From Clostridia bacterium (lineage in GTDB: Bacteria > Bacillota > Clostridia > Oscillospirales > Acutalibacteraceae): a DNA stretch of 54,514 nucleotides. The position numbers were made by a program, and so were the translations under genes. How positions within the stretch are numbered: position 1 is the first letter of the stretch; each line of letters starts with the position of its first letter. The DNA lies in contig JAUNLX010000009.1 in the NCBI GenBank assembly GCA_030532035.1, positions 1 to 54,514 of the forward strand, written 5' to 3'. Under the pieces are notes generated by a model that did no database searches, was not told the origin of the DNA, and saw only the letters and a program-made list of their open reading frames with translations. Shown here in pieces: positions 1-7,312 of this stretch.

Positions 1-2
1 CT

Positions 3-77
3 TCTGCTTCAACACTACTTGTAACTATTGGTGGAACTCTCTTTATAAGCAAAAAAAGAAGAAAAAAGAATCAATAA
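3..77 (+). CDS. C-terminal end of a surface or membrane-anchored protein (5' truncated)
   Basis: Only the last 24 codons are in the window. They read as a short hydrophobic stretch (STLLVTIGGTLFI) followed by a strongly basic tail (SKKRRKKNQ) and a TAA stop. That is the usual end of a Gram-positive protein with a C-terminal membrane anchor, such as an LPXTG-type surface protein after its sorting motif. The sorting motif itself would lie before the window, so the class of protein is inferred. A strong terminator follows 44 bases downstream, which supports a genuine gene end here. Confidence 0.5.
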   Translation, partial: SASTLLVTIGGTLFISKKRRKKNQ

Positions 78-120
78 AAAGCAAAATTGAAACTAGCTTT
101 GAAGATTGAAAAATAAATTA

Positions 121-151
121 AAAGGCGACGGAAACATCCGTCGCCTTTTTT
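121..151 (+). terminator. Rho-independent terminator
   Basis: Perfect 11-bp stem (AAAGGCGACGG pairing with CCGTCGCCTTT) with a 6-base loop, running into a T tract. It lies just after the partial surface-protein gene and separates it from the repressor operon. Confidence 0.9.
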
Positions 152-213
152 ATTCACGTTATATAGAAACTCTGGTAGCTTATAAATAAATTTAAAAAGT
201 ACGTAAATTTTTC

Positions 214-242
214 TTGACAAATGTAGTCTAATGAATTAGACT
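214..242 (+). promoter_or_regulatory. Promoter of the BlaI-M56 operon
   Basis: A consensus -35 TTGACA (214-219) is followed after 17 bases by TAGACT (237-242), a 4/6 match to the -10 box. The repressor gene starts 38 bases downstream. The first operator palindrome overlaps spacer and -10, so a bound repressor would block polymerase. Confidence 0.65.
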
Positions 243-267
243 GATTTTGTAGACTAATAGATTAGAC
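222..267 (+). promoter_or_regulatory. Twin operator for the BlaI-type repressor
   Basis: Two near-identical 20-base boxes start at 222 and 248, 26 bases apart (TGTAGwCTAATrrATTAGAC). Each is a dyad; the first contains the perfect palindrome AGTCTAATGAATTAGACT (225-242). They sit between the -35 box and the start codon of the repressor. BlaI/MecI/CopY repressors bind such dyads as dimers, so autoregulation is the natural reading. Binding by this protein is inferred from position and symmetry. Confidence 0.65.
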
Positions 268-279
268 AAGGAGAATAAT

Positions 280-633
280 ATGTCAACACCTAAAGTGTAT
301 GAAAGTGAGTATCGTTTTTGCTTGATATTATGGGAAAACGAACCTATAAGTAGCTCAAAATTAGCTAAGCTTTGTAATGAAAAACTCGGCTGGTCTCGTA
401 CAACAACATATACAGTTATTAAGCGGTTGTCAGATAGAAAAGTTTTAAAGAATGAAAAGACCATTGTAACCTCTTTGGTAACAAAAGAAGATGTACAAAA
501 AGCAGAAATTGATGAGCTGGTAGAAAAAAAGTTTTCGGGCTCACTTCCCGAGTTTATTGCAACTTTTACGAAAAATCAGCATTTAACTGAGAAAGAAATA
601 AAAGAAATTAAAAAAATCATTGATGAGAAATAA
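280..633 (+). CDS. BlaI/MecI/CopY-family transcriptional repressor
   Basis: 117-residue winged-helix repressor, near the usual 115-130 residues of the family. The N-terminal half (about 5-70) carries the DNA-binding fold, including WSRTTTYTVIKRLSDRKVL, the recognition helix and wing region. The C-terminal half is the helical dimerization part in which family members are cut by their partner protease. The ATG has an AAGGAG ribosome site 7 bases upstream. The M56 protease gene starts 8 bases after its stop, so both are co-transcribed. By family precedent, a signal makes the protease inactivate the repressor and so opens the operon, probably including the amidase-like gene downstream. The native signal is unknown. 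Confidence 0.9.
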   Translation: MSTPKVYESEYRFCLILWENEPISSSKLAKLCNEKLGWSRTTTYTVIKRLSDRKVLKNEKTIVTSLVTKEDVQKAEIDELVEKKFSGSLPEFIATFTKNQHLTEKEIKEIKKIIDEK

Positions 634-641
634 GAGGATTT

Positions 642-1619
642 ATGGAAAAAATTTTTGTAGAATCTTTAAATTCTAATATTGCAGTTATATGGTTTGTAAT
701 GGCAATTATTGTGTTACGGAAAATCATAAAAAAAATTCCAAAAAAATATTATTCTTTTTTGTGGTTGCTTGTAGGAATTAGATTGTTCATTCCGATTTCA
801 ATAAAAAGCAATTTTAGTTTAATTCCAAGTGTAAAATTTTTTAATGTTAACGATTTGTATGGCAGAAGATTTGAAATTAATTCAGGAATAAAAGGTTTAG
901 ATGACTTGATTAACAGTTATATTAGTAGTAACTATTATGAGGGCGTAACCGTACCCGCAGGAACAATGATAGAAGTTTTTAAAATTCTTTCTATCATATG
1001 GCTAATAGGGATTCTTTTATTAGGCGTAATATCAATTGTTAAATATTTTTCAATTTATAAAAAAATTCAAACGGCTATTTGTTTGAAAGATAATGTCTGG
1101 CAAAGCGAATATGTAACAGCCTCTTTTGTTTTTGGTCTCATAAAACCTAAAATCTATATTCCATTCAATTGTAATAAAGGAGAACTTTGTTATATCTTAT
1201 CGCATGAAAAAGCACATATACAAGCAAAAGACCATTGGATAAAGATGTGTGCATATATTATTTTAATTTTCAATTGGTATAATCCATTTTTGTGGATAGC
1301 AATGAAATTATTTTCGGAAGATATAGAAATGGCTTGCGATGAAAGAGCCACTGAGAAAATGAATATAGAAGAAAAGAAAAATTATGCGAAAGCTTTATTG
1401 AATTGTAATGTATCTAAAAAGCAATTAATTTTTGTAGAACAATTATTTTTTAGTAGAAATATTGTAAAAGAACGCATTACGAAGATACTTAACTATGATA
1501 AACCCTCGACAATAGTGGTTGTTTTTTCAATTATTCTTTGCGTTCTTATGGCTCTTTGCTTTTTAACCGATCCTACCTCTTCAATTTACAGCAGTACAAT
1601 TTTTAAATTAATGGGATAA
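642..1619 (+). CDS. M56 (BlaR1-like) membrane metalloprotease without a penicillin-binding sensor domain
   Basis: 325 residues. Membrane segments are visible near 12-26, 40-52, 113-135, 203-222 and 293-308. The zinc-protease motif HEKAH is at 188-192 and the downstream acidic ligand region ACDE at 231-234, as in BlaR1/MecR1. Those proteins run to about 585-600 residues with an extracellular penicillin-binding domain. Here the chain ends soon after the last membrane helix, so it cannot sense beta-lactams the classical way. The loop at about 53-112 or another envelope cue may be sensed instead (inference). Start ATG with an AGAGG site; it directly follows the repressor. Confidence 0.88.
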   Translation: MEKIFVESLNSNIAVIWFVMAIIVLRKIIKKIPKKYYSFLWLLVGIRLFIPISIKSNFSLIPSVKFFNVNDLYGRRFEINSGIKGLDDLINSYISSNYYEGVTVPAGTMIEVFKILSIIWLIGILLLGVISIVKYFSIYKKIQTAICLKDNVWQSEYVTASFVFGLIKPKIYIPFNCNKGELCYILSHEKAHIQAKDHWIKMCAYIILIFNWYNPFLWIAMKLFSEDIEMACDERATEKMNIEEKKNYAKALLNCNVSKKQLIFVEQLFFSRNIVKERITKILNYDKPSTIVVVFSIILCVLMALCFLTDPTSSIYSSTIFKLMG

Positions 1620-1737
1620 ATTTGAAAATGTTTATTTAATTGTGAATAAAAAATAATATGAAAGAGATGTGATTTCGATGTTTTGAATAGTAAAATTTTG
1701 ATTTCCATTTTTATATTTTTTAAAGAAGGGTGTATAA

Positions 1738-2856
1738 TTGAATAAATACATTAAAGTCATATCAGGAATTGTGGCAATAGCACTTGTCAGTATGACCGCT
1801 TTTATAGCAACTGGTACAACTGTATTGGCAAAGGATAATATTGAAACGGGAAAATCTGTATCAACAACACATTCTTATACTTTGCTTGACAATGTTGAAA
1901 ATGTAGTAGATGGTGGTAAGGTCTATATAAATGGAGAATCGAATCAATTATATCGAGTATTTGACGATGAATCTGCGGCTTTACAGAACATAAAAAATAA
2001 AGTTCCTAATTTACTAAAGGTTTTGGAAAAGGAATATAATTTATTAGAATTATCAGATGAAAATTGGGAGCAATATAGAGACTCTATGTATATGCTTTTT
2101 GATTCGAAAAATAAGCCCAAAGATTATGACGAATCAAATATAGAATTTCGTACTTTACGTTCATTCTTTGACATTTATGAAAACTCAGATAAAAATAAAG
2201 AAATTATTAAGAGAGTTTCAGATTTAAAGGGAGTACCGCTGAATATGAAAGAGATGAAAATGGACGAAATTTCAACAATGCTTCCGTATACAGAACCAGC
2301 AGCCAAAGAATTTATTTCAAGTCATGCTAATAGTGCCGTAATGAGCGCAAGTGCATCTTATGATATTCAAAAAGCAGTGAATTATGCAAATAAATATGCT
2401 AAAAGTCCTAATAAAGCATCATATCACTATTTTCGTAACGGAGATTGTGCTAATTTTACTTCTCAAATTCTTGAAAATGCTGGAGTGAAACAGATTGTTT
2501 ATGATAATGTTGCCAAGGGTTGGTGGCATAAAGTTACCTCAGTGTTAGGGATAAAAAGGCATAAGCATTCCCAATCTTGGAGTATGGCTGATACTTTTGC
2601 TCGTTATCAGGGCATAATGTATAGTACAACAAGCAATTCCAAATTCAATTCTAATATCAGCAAGGGAAGCTTAATTGTAGCTGATTTTAATAATGATGGT
2701 GACTGAGATCATTGTGGTTTTGTTTCAGATAAGAAAAGTAGCGATTATAAAGTTGCTCAGCATACATCAAATTATAATGAATGGACTTCGTCGAGTAAAA
2801 ATGGCTGGGAAAATATTGGAAAAGACGGAGGAAAATATGGCAGAGTGAGAAAGTAG
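1738..2856 (+). pseudogene. Secreted amidase-like protein (Amidase_6 type) interrupted by one in-frame TGA
   Basis: The frame opens with TTG behind an AAGAAGGG site and a clear signal peptide (hydrophobic 8-28, cleavage likely after TVLA). Residues about 207-322 look like the putative amidase domain PF12671, with the presumed catalytic Cys in DCANFTSQ. The open frame stops at TGA (2704-2706, codon 323). The same frame continues for 49 more codons with typical family sequence (DHCGFVS, then QHTSNYNEW) to TAG at 2854. In relatives the stop position is commonly Trp (DGxWDH), so TGG to TGA explains it. The 322-residue product would lack the presumed catalytic His. It is a recent pseudogene, a readthrough gene or a sequencing error. 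Position suggests control by the BlaI-M56 pair. Confidence 0.75.
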
Positions 2857-2866
2857 TTGATTTGTA

Positions 2867-3250
2867 ATGAAAAGCATAATACAAAGATTAGTATTAGCAA
2901 TATTTCTTTTTATTAATTTGGCAACTTTGATGTTAGATTGGCAAGTAGTAGAAGGTCTAACCTCAAAAAAAGGTTGGGTTGTTATATCAGGGAATTTAAT
3001 CTTATCAGTTTTTATTCTTTTGCTATATTTTATAAGTTTGGTATTTCTCAATAAGGCAAAAAAACCATTTTTTATTATTGGATTATGTTCGTTAAGTATG
3101 TTAGCAGCGTTAGAAATATCTAAATTTGAAACATTTGGATATTTTAAAAATTTAGCAATAGGTGTCTATTTAGGAGTTGGCACAATTATTGTAAATATCA
3201 TATTATATATTTTTTTGCTAAGAAAAGAATGTTTTGTAGAAAGTAATTAA
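2867..3250 (+). CDS. Small four-helix membrane protein of unknown function
   Basis: 127 residues with four predicted membrane segments (about 6-24, 41-62, 69-85 and 96-117) and a charged C-terminus. I do not recognise a family. It starts 10 bases after the end of the amidase-like reading frame on the same strand, so it is probably the last gene of the BlaI-regulated cassette. The ATG has only a weak ribosome site (GAGAAAG, somewhat far upstream), which fits translation coupled to the gene before it. An export, immunity or anchoring role for the amidase partner is a guess. Confidence 0.6.
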   Translation: MKSIIQRLVLAIFLFINLATLMLDWQVVEGLTSKKGWVVISGNLILSVFILLLYFISLVFLNKAKKPFFIIGLCSLSMLAALEISKFETFGYFKNLAIGVYLGVGTIIVNIILYIFLLRKECFVESN

Positions 3251-3282
3251 ATAAAAATGAGAAATCTCATAAAAAAATAATG

Positions 3283-3306
3283 GGGTGCAGATATTAGTCT
3301 GCACCC
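3283..3306 (+). terminator. Hairpin at the end of the BlaI-M56 cassette
   Basis: Perfect 9-bp stem GGGTGCAGA / TCTGCACCC with a 6-base loop, 32 bases after the last gene, followed by an AT-rich run without a clean T tract. It is probably a weak terminator or a 3'-end stabiliser. Confidence 0.5.
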
Positions 3307-3338
3307 TAAATTATTATACAAAAGAAACTCAATATATC

Positions 3339-3361
3339 AATACCCCACGAAGTGGGGTATT
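3339..3361. repeat. Solitary copy of the CCCCACGAAGTGGGG palindrome
   Basis: AATACCCCAC and GTGGGGTATT form a perfect 10-bp stem around GAA. The same palindrome occurs three more times in the array at 25171-25288. It lies between two converging genes and may end transcripts from either side, although no long T tract follows on either strand. Confidence 0.75.
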
Positions 3362-3371
3362 GAAACTAACT

Positions 3372-4328
3372 CTATTTTTTCTTTTGTGCCTGTTTTTGTT
3401 TTAAAAGGGAATTTCTTTCCCAAAATACGCCATTTACATATCCTTGAATAGAACTATCTTTTTCGGCATTTTGAAGTCTTTGTTGTGCCCAGATACAATA
3501 CTGCTCATTGCTTTCAATTCCTAAATAATGCCTTTTTAATTTTTTTGAAACGACGCTGGTAGTTCCCGAGCCCAGAAAAGGATCAAAAATTAAATCATTT
3601 TCATTCGATGACGCAAGTATAATTTTTGCAATTAATTTTTCGGGCTTTTGCGTGGGATGAGCAGTATTTTCAGGCATTGACCAAAAGGGGATTGTTATAT
3701 CGTCCCAAAAATTTGATGGATGAGTATCTCTATAATTTCCGTCGGCAGATTCAATCCAGTCTTTTGGTTTCCCATTTGAACGGTAGGGAGCAATAACAGT
3801 TCTTCTCATCTTTACATCATCTAAATTGAAAGTGAATTTATCGCTCTTTGTCGCAAACCAAATATCTTCCATACCATTTTTCCAATTAGCTTTGGCTCCG
3901 CGCCCTTTTTCTCTCTGCCAAGTAATTCTGTTTCTTATATTAAAAATTTCTCCTAAAACATTTCCTATTATAATTCCGCTTTTCCAATCGCAACAGACAT
4001 ATATGGAACCATCAGGTTTTAAGAGAGGATAGAGTCTTTTTAGCAAATTACGGATATATTTTTCATATTCAATATTGTTTTTTTTATGAAAAAAATTTCC
4101 ATTGAAGTTTTTATTTAAATTATAAGGGGGATCTAAAATTATTAAATCGGCAAATTCATAAGGTAAATTATATAAAACTTCAAAGGTGTCTCCAATGACT
4201 GTTTTATCTTTAATTAAATTGATGTCTTTTACAGGATTTGAAATTTTAATACATTGATTTAATAAATCTTGACCATCTTCCACAGAAGTATCTATTGTTT
4301 TATTGTGAGGTGCCTTATTTTTTTTCAT
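3372..4328 (-). CDS. Orphan DNA methyltransferase, beta class (N6-adenine or N4-cytosine)
   Basis: 318 residues. Catalytic motif IV DPPYNL is at 66-71, HPTQKPEKL at about 224-232, and the S-adenosylmethionine site DPFLGSGTT at 249-257. Motif IV before motif I is the beta-class order, with the target-recognition region between them. The protein methylates an exocyclic amino group of A or C; the site recognised cannot be read from sequence. No restriction endonuclease gene lies on either side. The start ATG is one base after the stop of the iscR-like gene (TGATATG) and has no good ribosome site of its own, so it looks translationally coupled to the iron-sulfur operon. Confidence 0.9.
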   Translation of the reverse strand: MKKNKAPHNKTIDTSVEDGQDLLNQCIKISNPVKDINLIKDKTVIGDTFEVLYNLPYEFADLIILDPPYNLNKNFNGNFFHKKNNIEYEKYIRNLLKRLYPLLKPDGSIYVCCDWKSGIIIGNVLGEIFNIRNRITWQREKGRGAKANWKNGMEDIWFATKSDKFTFNLDDVKMRRTVIAPYRSNGKPKDWIESADGNYRDTHPSNFWDDITIPFWSMPENTAHPTQKPEKLIAKIILASSNENDLIFDPFLGSGTTSVVSKKLKRHYLGIESNEQYCIWAQQRLQNAEKDSSIQGYVNGVFWERNSLLKQKQAQKKK

Positions 4329-4329
4329 A

Positions 4330-4725
4330 TCAATTACTTTTTAAATCACTAATTGTTATATCGGAAAAATAATCTTCAATAAGCTTATTTAACTTTTTCC
4401 ACATTGGCAAAGTTTTGCAGTATTCAGATTTTTCGCAAAAATTTGCGCCCTTTTCCAAGCATGGCGTAACCGAAAGAGAGCCCTCGGTTGCTTTTAAAAC
4501 TTCGGCTATTGTAATTTTATCTGTTTCTCTGGCGAGTTTATAACCACCCTTACTGCCATAAGCAGATTCTAAAAGCCCTGATTTAGTTAAGGTCGTCATT
4601 ATACTTTCGAGATATTTTCGAGACAAACCAAGTTCTTTGGTAATTTCTTTGAGTGGCTTGAATTCATCTTTGGAAAGTTCACATAAAACTTCCAGAGCAT
4701 ATCTTCCACGAGTAGATATTTTCAT
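4330..4725 (-). CDS. iscR: Rrf2-family regulator, IscR-like
   Basis: 131 residues. The N-terminal winged helix (MKISTRGRYALEVL at 1-14, LGLSRKYLESIMTTL at about 32-46) is typical of Rrf2 proteins. Three cysteines at 89, 97 and 103 are where IscR binds a [2Fe-2S] cluster, so DNA binding probably reports on cluster supply. The start overlaps the iscU stop by 4 bases (ATGA), which couples translation. In many clostridia the regulator comes first in the operon; here it follows the desulfurase and scaffold. Its likely target is the dyad over the iscS promoter at 6419-6435. Confidence 0.88.
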   Translation of the reverse strand: MKISTRGRYALEVLCELSKDEFKPLKEITKELGLSRKYLESIMTTLTKSGLLESAYGSKGGYKLARETDKITIAEVLKATEGSLSVTPCLEKGANFCEKSEYCKTLPMWKKLNKLIEDYFSDITISDLKSN

Positions 4726-5156
4726 ACCATTCTACAACTCTCACATTCGTCGCAGTTTGGAAATTTAGATTTGTCATATTCTATATTATTCTTATCATAA
4801 TAATTTTTAATAGCTGATTTAACTGCTTCTTCAGCTAAAACTGAACAGTGGATTTTTTGTGTTGGTAAACCATCTAAAGAATCAACAACTTCTTTATTTG
4901 TCAAAGCTAAAGCTTCATCAATAGTTTTTCCTTTGATAAGTTCTGTTGCAATAGAAGAAGAGGCTATTGCACTTGCACAACCGAAAGTTTGAAATTTAAT
5001 ATCAGTTATGACATCGTCTTTGATTTTGAGATATATTTTCATAATATCCCCGCATTTAGCGTTACCAACTTCGCCCACAGCGTCGGGATTTTCCATTTCT
5101 CCTAAATTTCTTGGATTCTTAAAATGATCCATTACTTTTTCACTATATAAAGCCAT
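4722..5156 (-). CDS. iscU: Iron-sulfur cluster scaffold protein IscU/NifU-type
   Basis: 144 residues. The scaffold receives sulfur from the cysteine desulfurase and iron, builds a transient cluster and passes it to apo-proteins. The three cluster cysteines are present: C35 in NAKCGD, C60 in FGCASA and C104 in IHCSVL. C-terminal to the usual domain is a cysteine-rich tail (C135, C138, C141 in CDECESC), absent from E. coli IscU, which might bind an extra metal. It lies between iscS and iscR: 10 bases after iscS with an AAGGAGAAAAA ribosome site, and overlapping iscR by 4 bases. Confidence 0.93.
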   Translation of the reverse strand: MALYSEKVMDHFKNPRNLGEMENPDAVGEVGNAKCGDIMKIYLKIKDDVITDIKFQTFGCASAIASSSIATELIKGKTIDEALALTNKEVVDSLDGLPTQKIHCSVLAEEAVKSAIKNYYDKNNIEYDKSKFPNCDECESCRMV

Positions 5157-5166
5157 TTTTTTCTCC

Positions 5167-6354
5167 TTATAAAATAAATTCTCTTTTTCCGTTTTTCAAA
5201 TCGTACCAAACAGGTGAAATATCTCTCAAATATCCAACTACTCTCTCAACTTCTTTTACTACATAGTGCATTTGCTCTTTTGTATTATGCTCATTGATTG
5301 AAAGACGCAAAGAGCCATGTGCGACTTCGTGGGGTCTGCCTATTGCTAAAAGAACATGACTTGGGTCAAGAGAGCCTGAAGTACAAGCAGAACCTGAAGA
5401 CGCGGATATTCCAGCTTCGTCTAATAATAAGAGTAAAGATTCTCCCTCAATACCCTCAAAACAAAAATTAACTGTACCTGCATTTCGTTTTTCTCTGTCG
5501 CCATTTAGAGCTGAATGGGGAATTTTTGATAGTCCCTCAATCAATATATCTCTCATTTCTATAATTTTTGTATGATTTTCTTCCATCGAATTTACGCTGT
5601 CTTTAAAAGCTGCAACAGCTGAAACTATTCCCGGTAAATTTTCTGTTCCGGCTCGCTTATTTCTTTCCTGAGCTCCACCCTCGATTAAATTTACAAGTGG
5701 AATTTTTTTGTTTGAATATAAAATTCCAACACCTTTGGGACCTTGAAATTTATGTGCAGAAATAGCCAACATATCTATATTGTCTTTTACAACATCTATC
5801 GGTAAATGGCCAGCTGCCTGAACGGCGTCAGTATGGAATAAAACACCTTTTTCTCTACAAATTGCGCCAATTTCACGAATGGGCATTATTGTTCCAATTT
5901 CATTATTTACATACATAATAGTAACAAGGCAAGTATCTTCTCTTATTGCGTCAGCAACTTGACTGGGTTTTACAACACCGTTAGAGTTTACATCTAAAAG
6001 TGTTATTTCAAAACCCTCTTTTTCCAATTTATTTAGGGTATGTAAAACGGCATGATGTTCAAAAGCTGTAGAAATAATATGAGTTTTTCCCTTGCGTTTT
6101 CCTGCGTAGGCGGCGGAAATAATAGCTTGGTTATCAGCTTCACTGCCACCGGAAGTAAAATATATCTCCCTTGGCTCTGCGTTCAAAATTTCAGCAACTT
6201 CTTGCCTTGCCTTTTCAAGACTTTCTTTTGCTATTTGACCGATTTTATACAAGCTTGAGGGGTTTCCGTAATTATTTTTTGCAATATCCACCATTACTTC
6301 AACGGCATGCTCACTCATTTTTGTAGTAGCCGCATTATCTGCATATACTTTCAT
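5167..6354 (-). CDS. iscS: Cysteine desulfurase (IscS/NifS family)
   Basis: 395 residues, normal family length. This PLP enzyme turns L-cysteine into alanine and an enzyme-bound persulfide that feeds iron-sulfur cluster and thio-cofactor synthesis. The N-terminal DNAATTK motif, the PLP lysine in SAHKFQGPKG (about 204-213) and the persulfide cysteine in SSGSACTSGSLDPSHVL (about 321-337) are all intact. It is the first gene of the operon, behind a strong promoter, with an AGGTGAT ribosome site 4 bases before the ATG. Confidence 0.96.
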   Translation of the reverse strand: MKVYADNAATTKMSEHAVEVMVDIAKNNYGNPSSLYKIGQIAKESLEKARQEVAEILNAEPREIYFTSGGSEADNQAIISAAYAGKRKGKTHIISTAFEHHAVLHTLNKLEKEGFEITLLDVNSNGVVKPSQVADAIREDTCLVTIMYVNNEIGTIMPIREIGAICREKGVLFHTDAVQAAGHLPIDVVKDNIDMLAISAHKFQGPKGVGILYSNKKIPLVNLIEGGAQERNKRAGTENLPGIVSAVAAFKDSVNSMEENHTKIIEMRDILIEGLSKIPHSALNGDREKRNAGTVNFCFEGIEGESLLLLLDEAGISASSGSACTSGSLDPSHVLLAIGRPHEVAHGSLRLSINEHNTKEQMHYVVKEVERVVGYLRDISPVWYDLKNGKREFIL

Positions 6355-6401
6355 ATAATCACCTTTTTATAATTATCCGATTTAATATTTCTTCTGAATA
6401 A

Positions 6402-6435
6402 ATTATAACTTTGAATATCCTACTATGTCAATAGG
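6402..6435 (-). promoter_or_regulatory. iscS promoter with an overlapping candidate IscR operator
   Basis: Read on the minus strand, TTGACA (6431-6426) and TATAAT (6407-6402) are both consensus and separated by 18 bases. The -35 box lies inside the dyad CCTACTATGTCAATAGG (6419-6435), with CCTA/TAGG ends. A dyad over the -35 box fits repression by the IscR-like protein encoded in the same operon. The binding assignment is inferred. Confidence 0.75.
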
Positions 6436-6480
6436 AATTAAATAAACAATTGATGAACAATATATCGAGTAATGGTATTT

Positions 6481-7200
6481 TTATAATTGCTCTACGACTT
6501 TAGTTATATCTTCATTTATAACTAAGTCAGCCGAATGGTCGTATGGAGTTTCGCTTTTATTTATTAGCACTAAATTATTTCCCTTGAAATATCTGATAAA
6601 TCCTGCAGCAGGATAGACCACAAGTGAGGTGCCGACAACGATGAGCATATCGGCATTTTCAATTGCTTTGATTGAATCTTCGATTATCTGAGCATTTAAG
6701 CTCTCTTCGTACAAAACTATATCAGGCCTTACTATTCCAAAGTCAACTTCACATTTTGGAATACCAGCACTTTGCATAATGAAATCAACATCATATTCTT
6801 TTTTACATTTTATACAATAGTTTTTTGCAACTGTTCCATGTACTGGATATACTTTTGACGAGCCTGCCCTTTGATGAAGATCGTCGACATTTTGAGTTAC
6901 AACTGTAACATCTTTGTCTTTTTCGAGATTTGCAAAAAAGATATGCGCAGCATTGGGTTTAGCTTTTGGAAAAACCATTTTATTTTTGTAAAAATCAAAA
7001 AATATTTCAGGATTTTTTTCAAAAAAGGAATGAGAAATGATTTGCTCTGGTGGATAACCATATTCACTTTTTTTATTATATATACCCGAAGCTGAACGAA
7101 AATCTGGAATGCCCGAAGCAACGCTTATACCTGCACCAGTAAAGACGACAATTTTTCTTGCACTTTCAATCATCTGTTTTAATTTGAGTATTTTGTTCAT
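6481..7200 (-). CDS. cobB: Sirtuin, NAD-dependent protein deacylase (SIR2 family)
   Basis: 239 residues from the ATG at 7200, chosen because GCGAGG lies 6 bases upstream; a longer frame from 7245 would start inside a hairpin. Sirtuins remove acyl groups from lysines using NAD. Visible motifs are TGAGISVASGIPDFRS (21-36), TQNVDDLH (102-109) and catalytic His121 in VHGT. The zinc module keeps C129 and C132 of the first pair, but the second pair reads KCEVDFG: C150 is present and the partner position is Asp153. It is a single-gene unit, divergent from the decarboxylase gene. Confidence 0.9.
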   Translation of the reverse strand: MNKILKLKQMIESARKIVVFTGAGISVASGIPDFRSASGIYNKKSEYGYPPEQIISHSFFEKNPEIFFDFYKNKMVFPKAKPNAAHIFFANLEKDKDVTVVTQNVDDLHQRAGSSKVYPVHGTVAKNYCIKCKKEYDVDFIMQSAGIPKCEVDFGIVRPDIVLYEESLNAQIIEDSIKAIENADMLIVVGTSLVVYPAAGFIRYFKGNNLVLINKSETPYDHSADLVINEDITKVVEQL

Positions 7201-7216
7201 AGAAACCTCGCTTAAA

Positions 7217-7248
7217 TATATGGCACTCTCGTCAGAGAGCGCCATATA
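7217..7248 (-). promoter_or_regulatory. Leader hairpin of the sirtuin gene
   Basis: A 14-bp stem with one G-U pair and a 4-base loop (arms 7217-7230 and 7235-7248). A TATAAT (7259-7254, minus strand) would start the transcript about where the hairpin begins, giving a mRNA with a 5'-terminal stem-loop that ends about 16 bases before the start codon. No U tract follows, so it is not a terminator. RNA stabilisation or protein binding is possible. Confidence 0.5.
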
Positions 7249-7312
7249 TAACCATTATAAAATCTTAGATAAAGACACTCTCTGGATTTAATTATATCAC
7301 TATATAGAGTGG

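Noticed and set aside
2704-2706. TGA read as Trp (code 4) or selenocysteine
   Set aside because: TGA is the normal stop of mutS, mutL, lspA, divIVA and the decarboxylase gene, often overlapping the next start; no Sec insertion element is recognisable after it.
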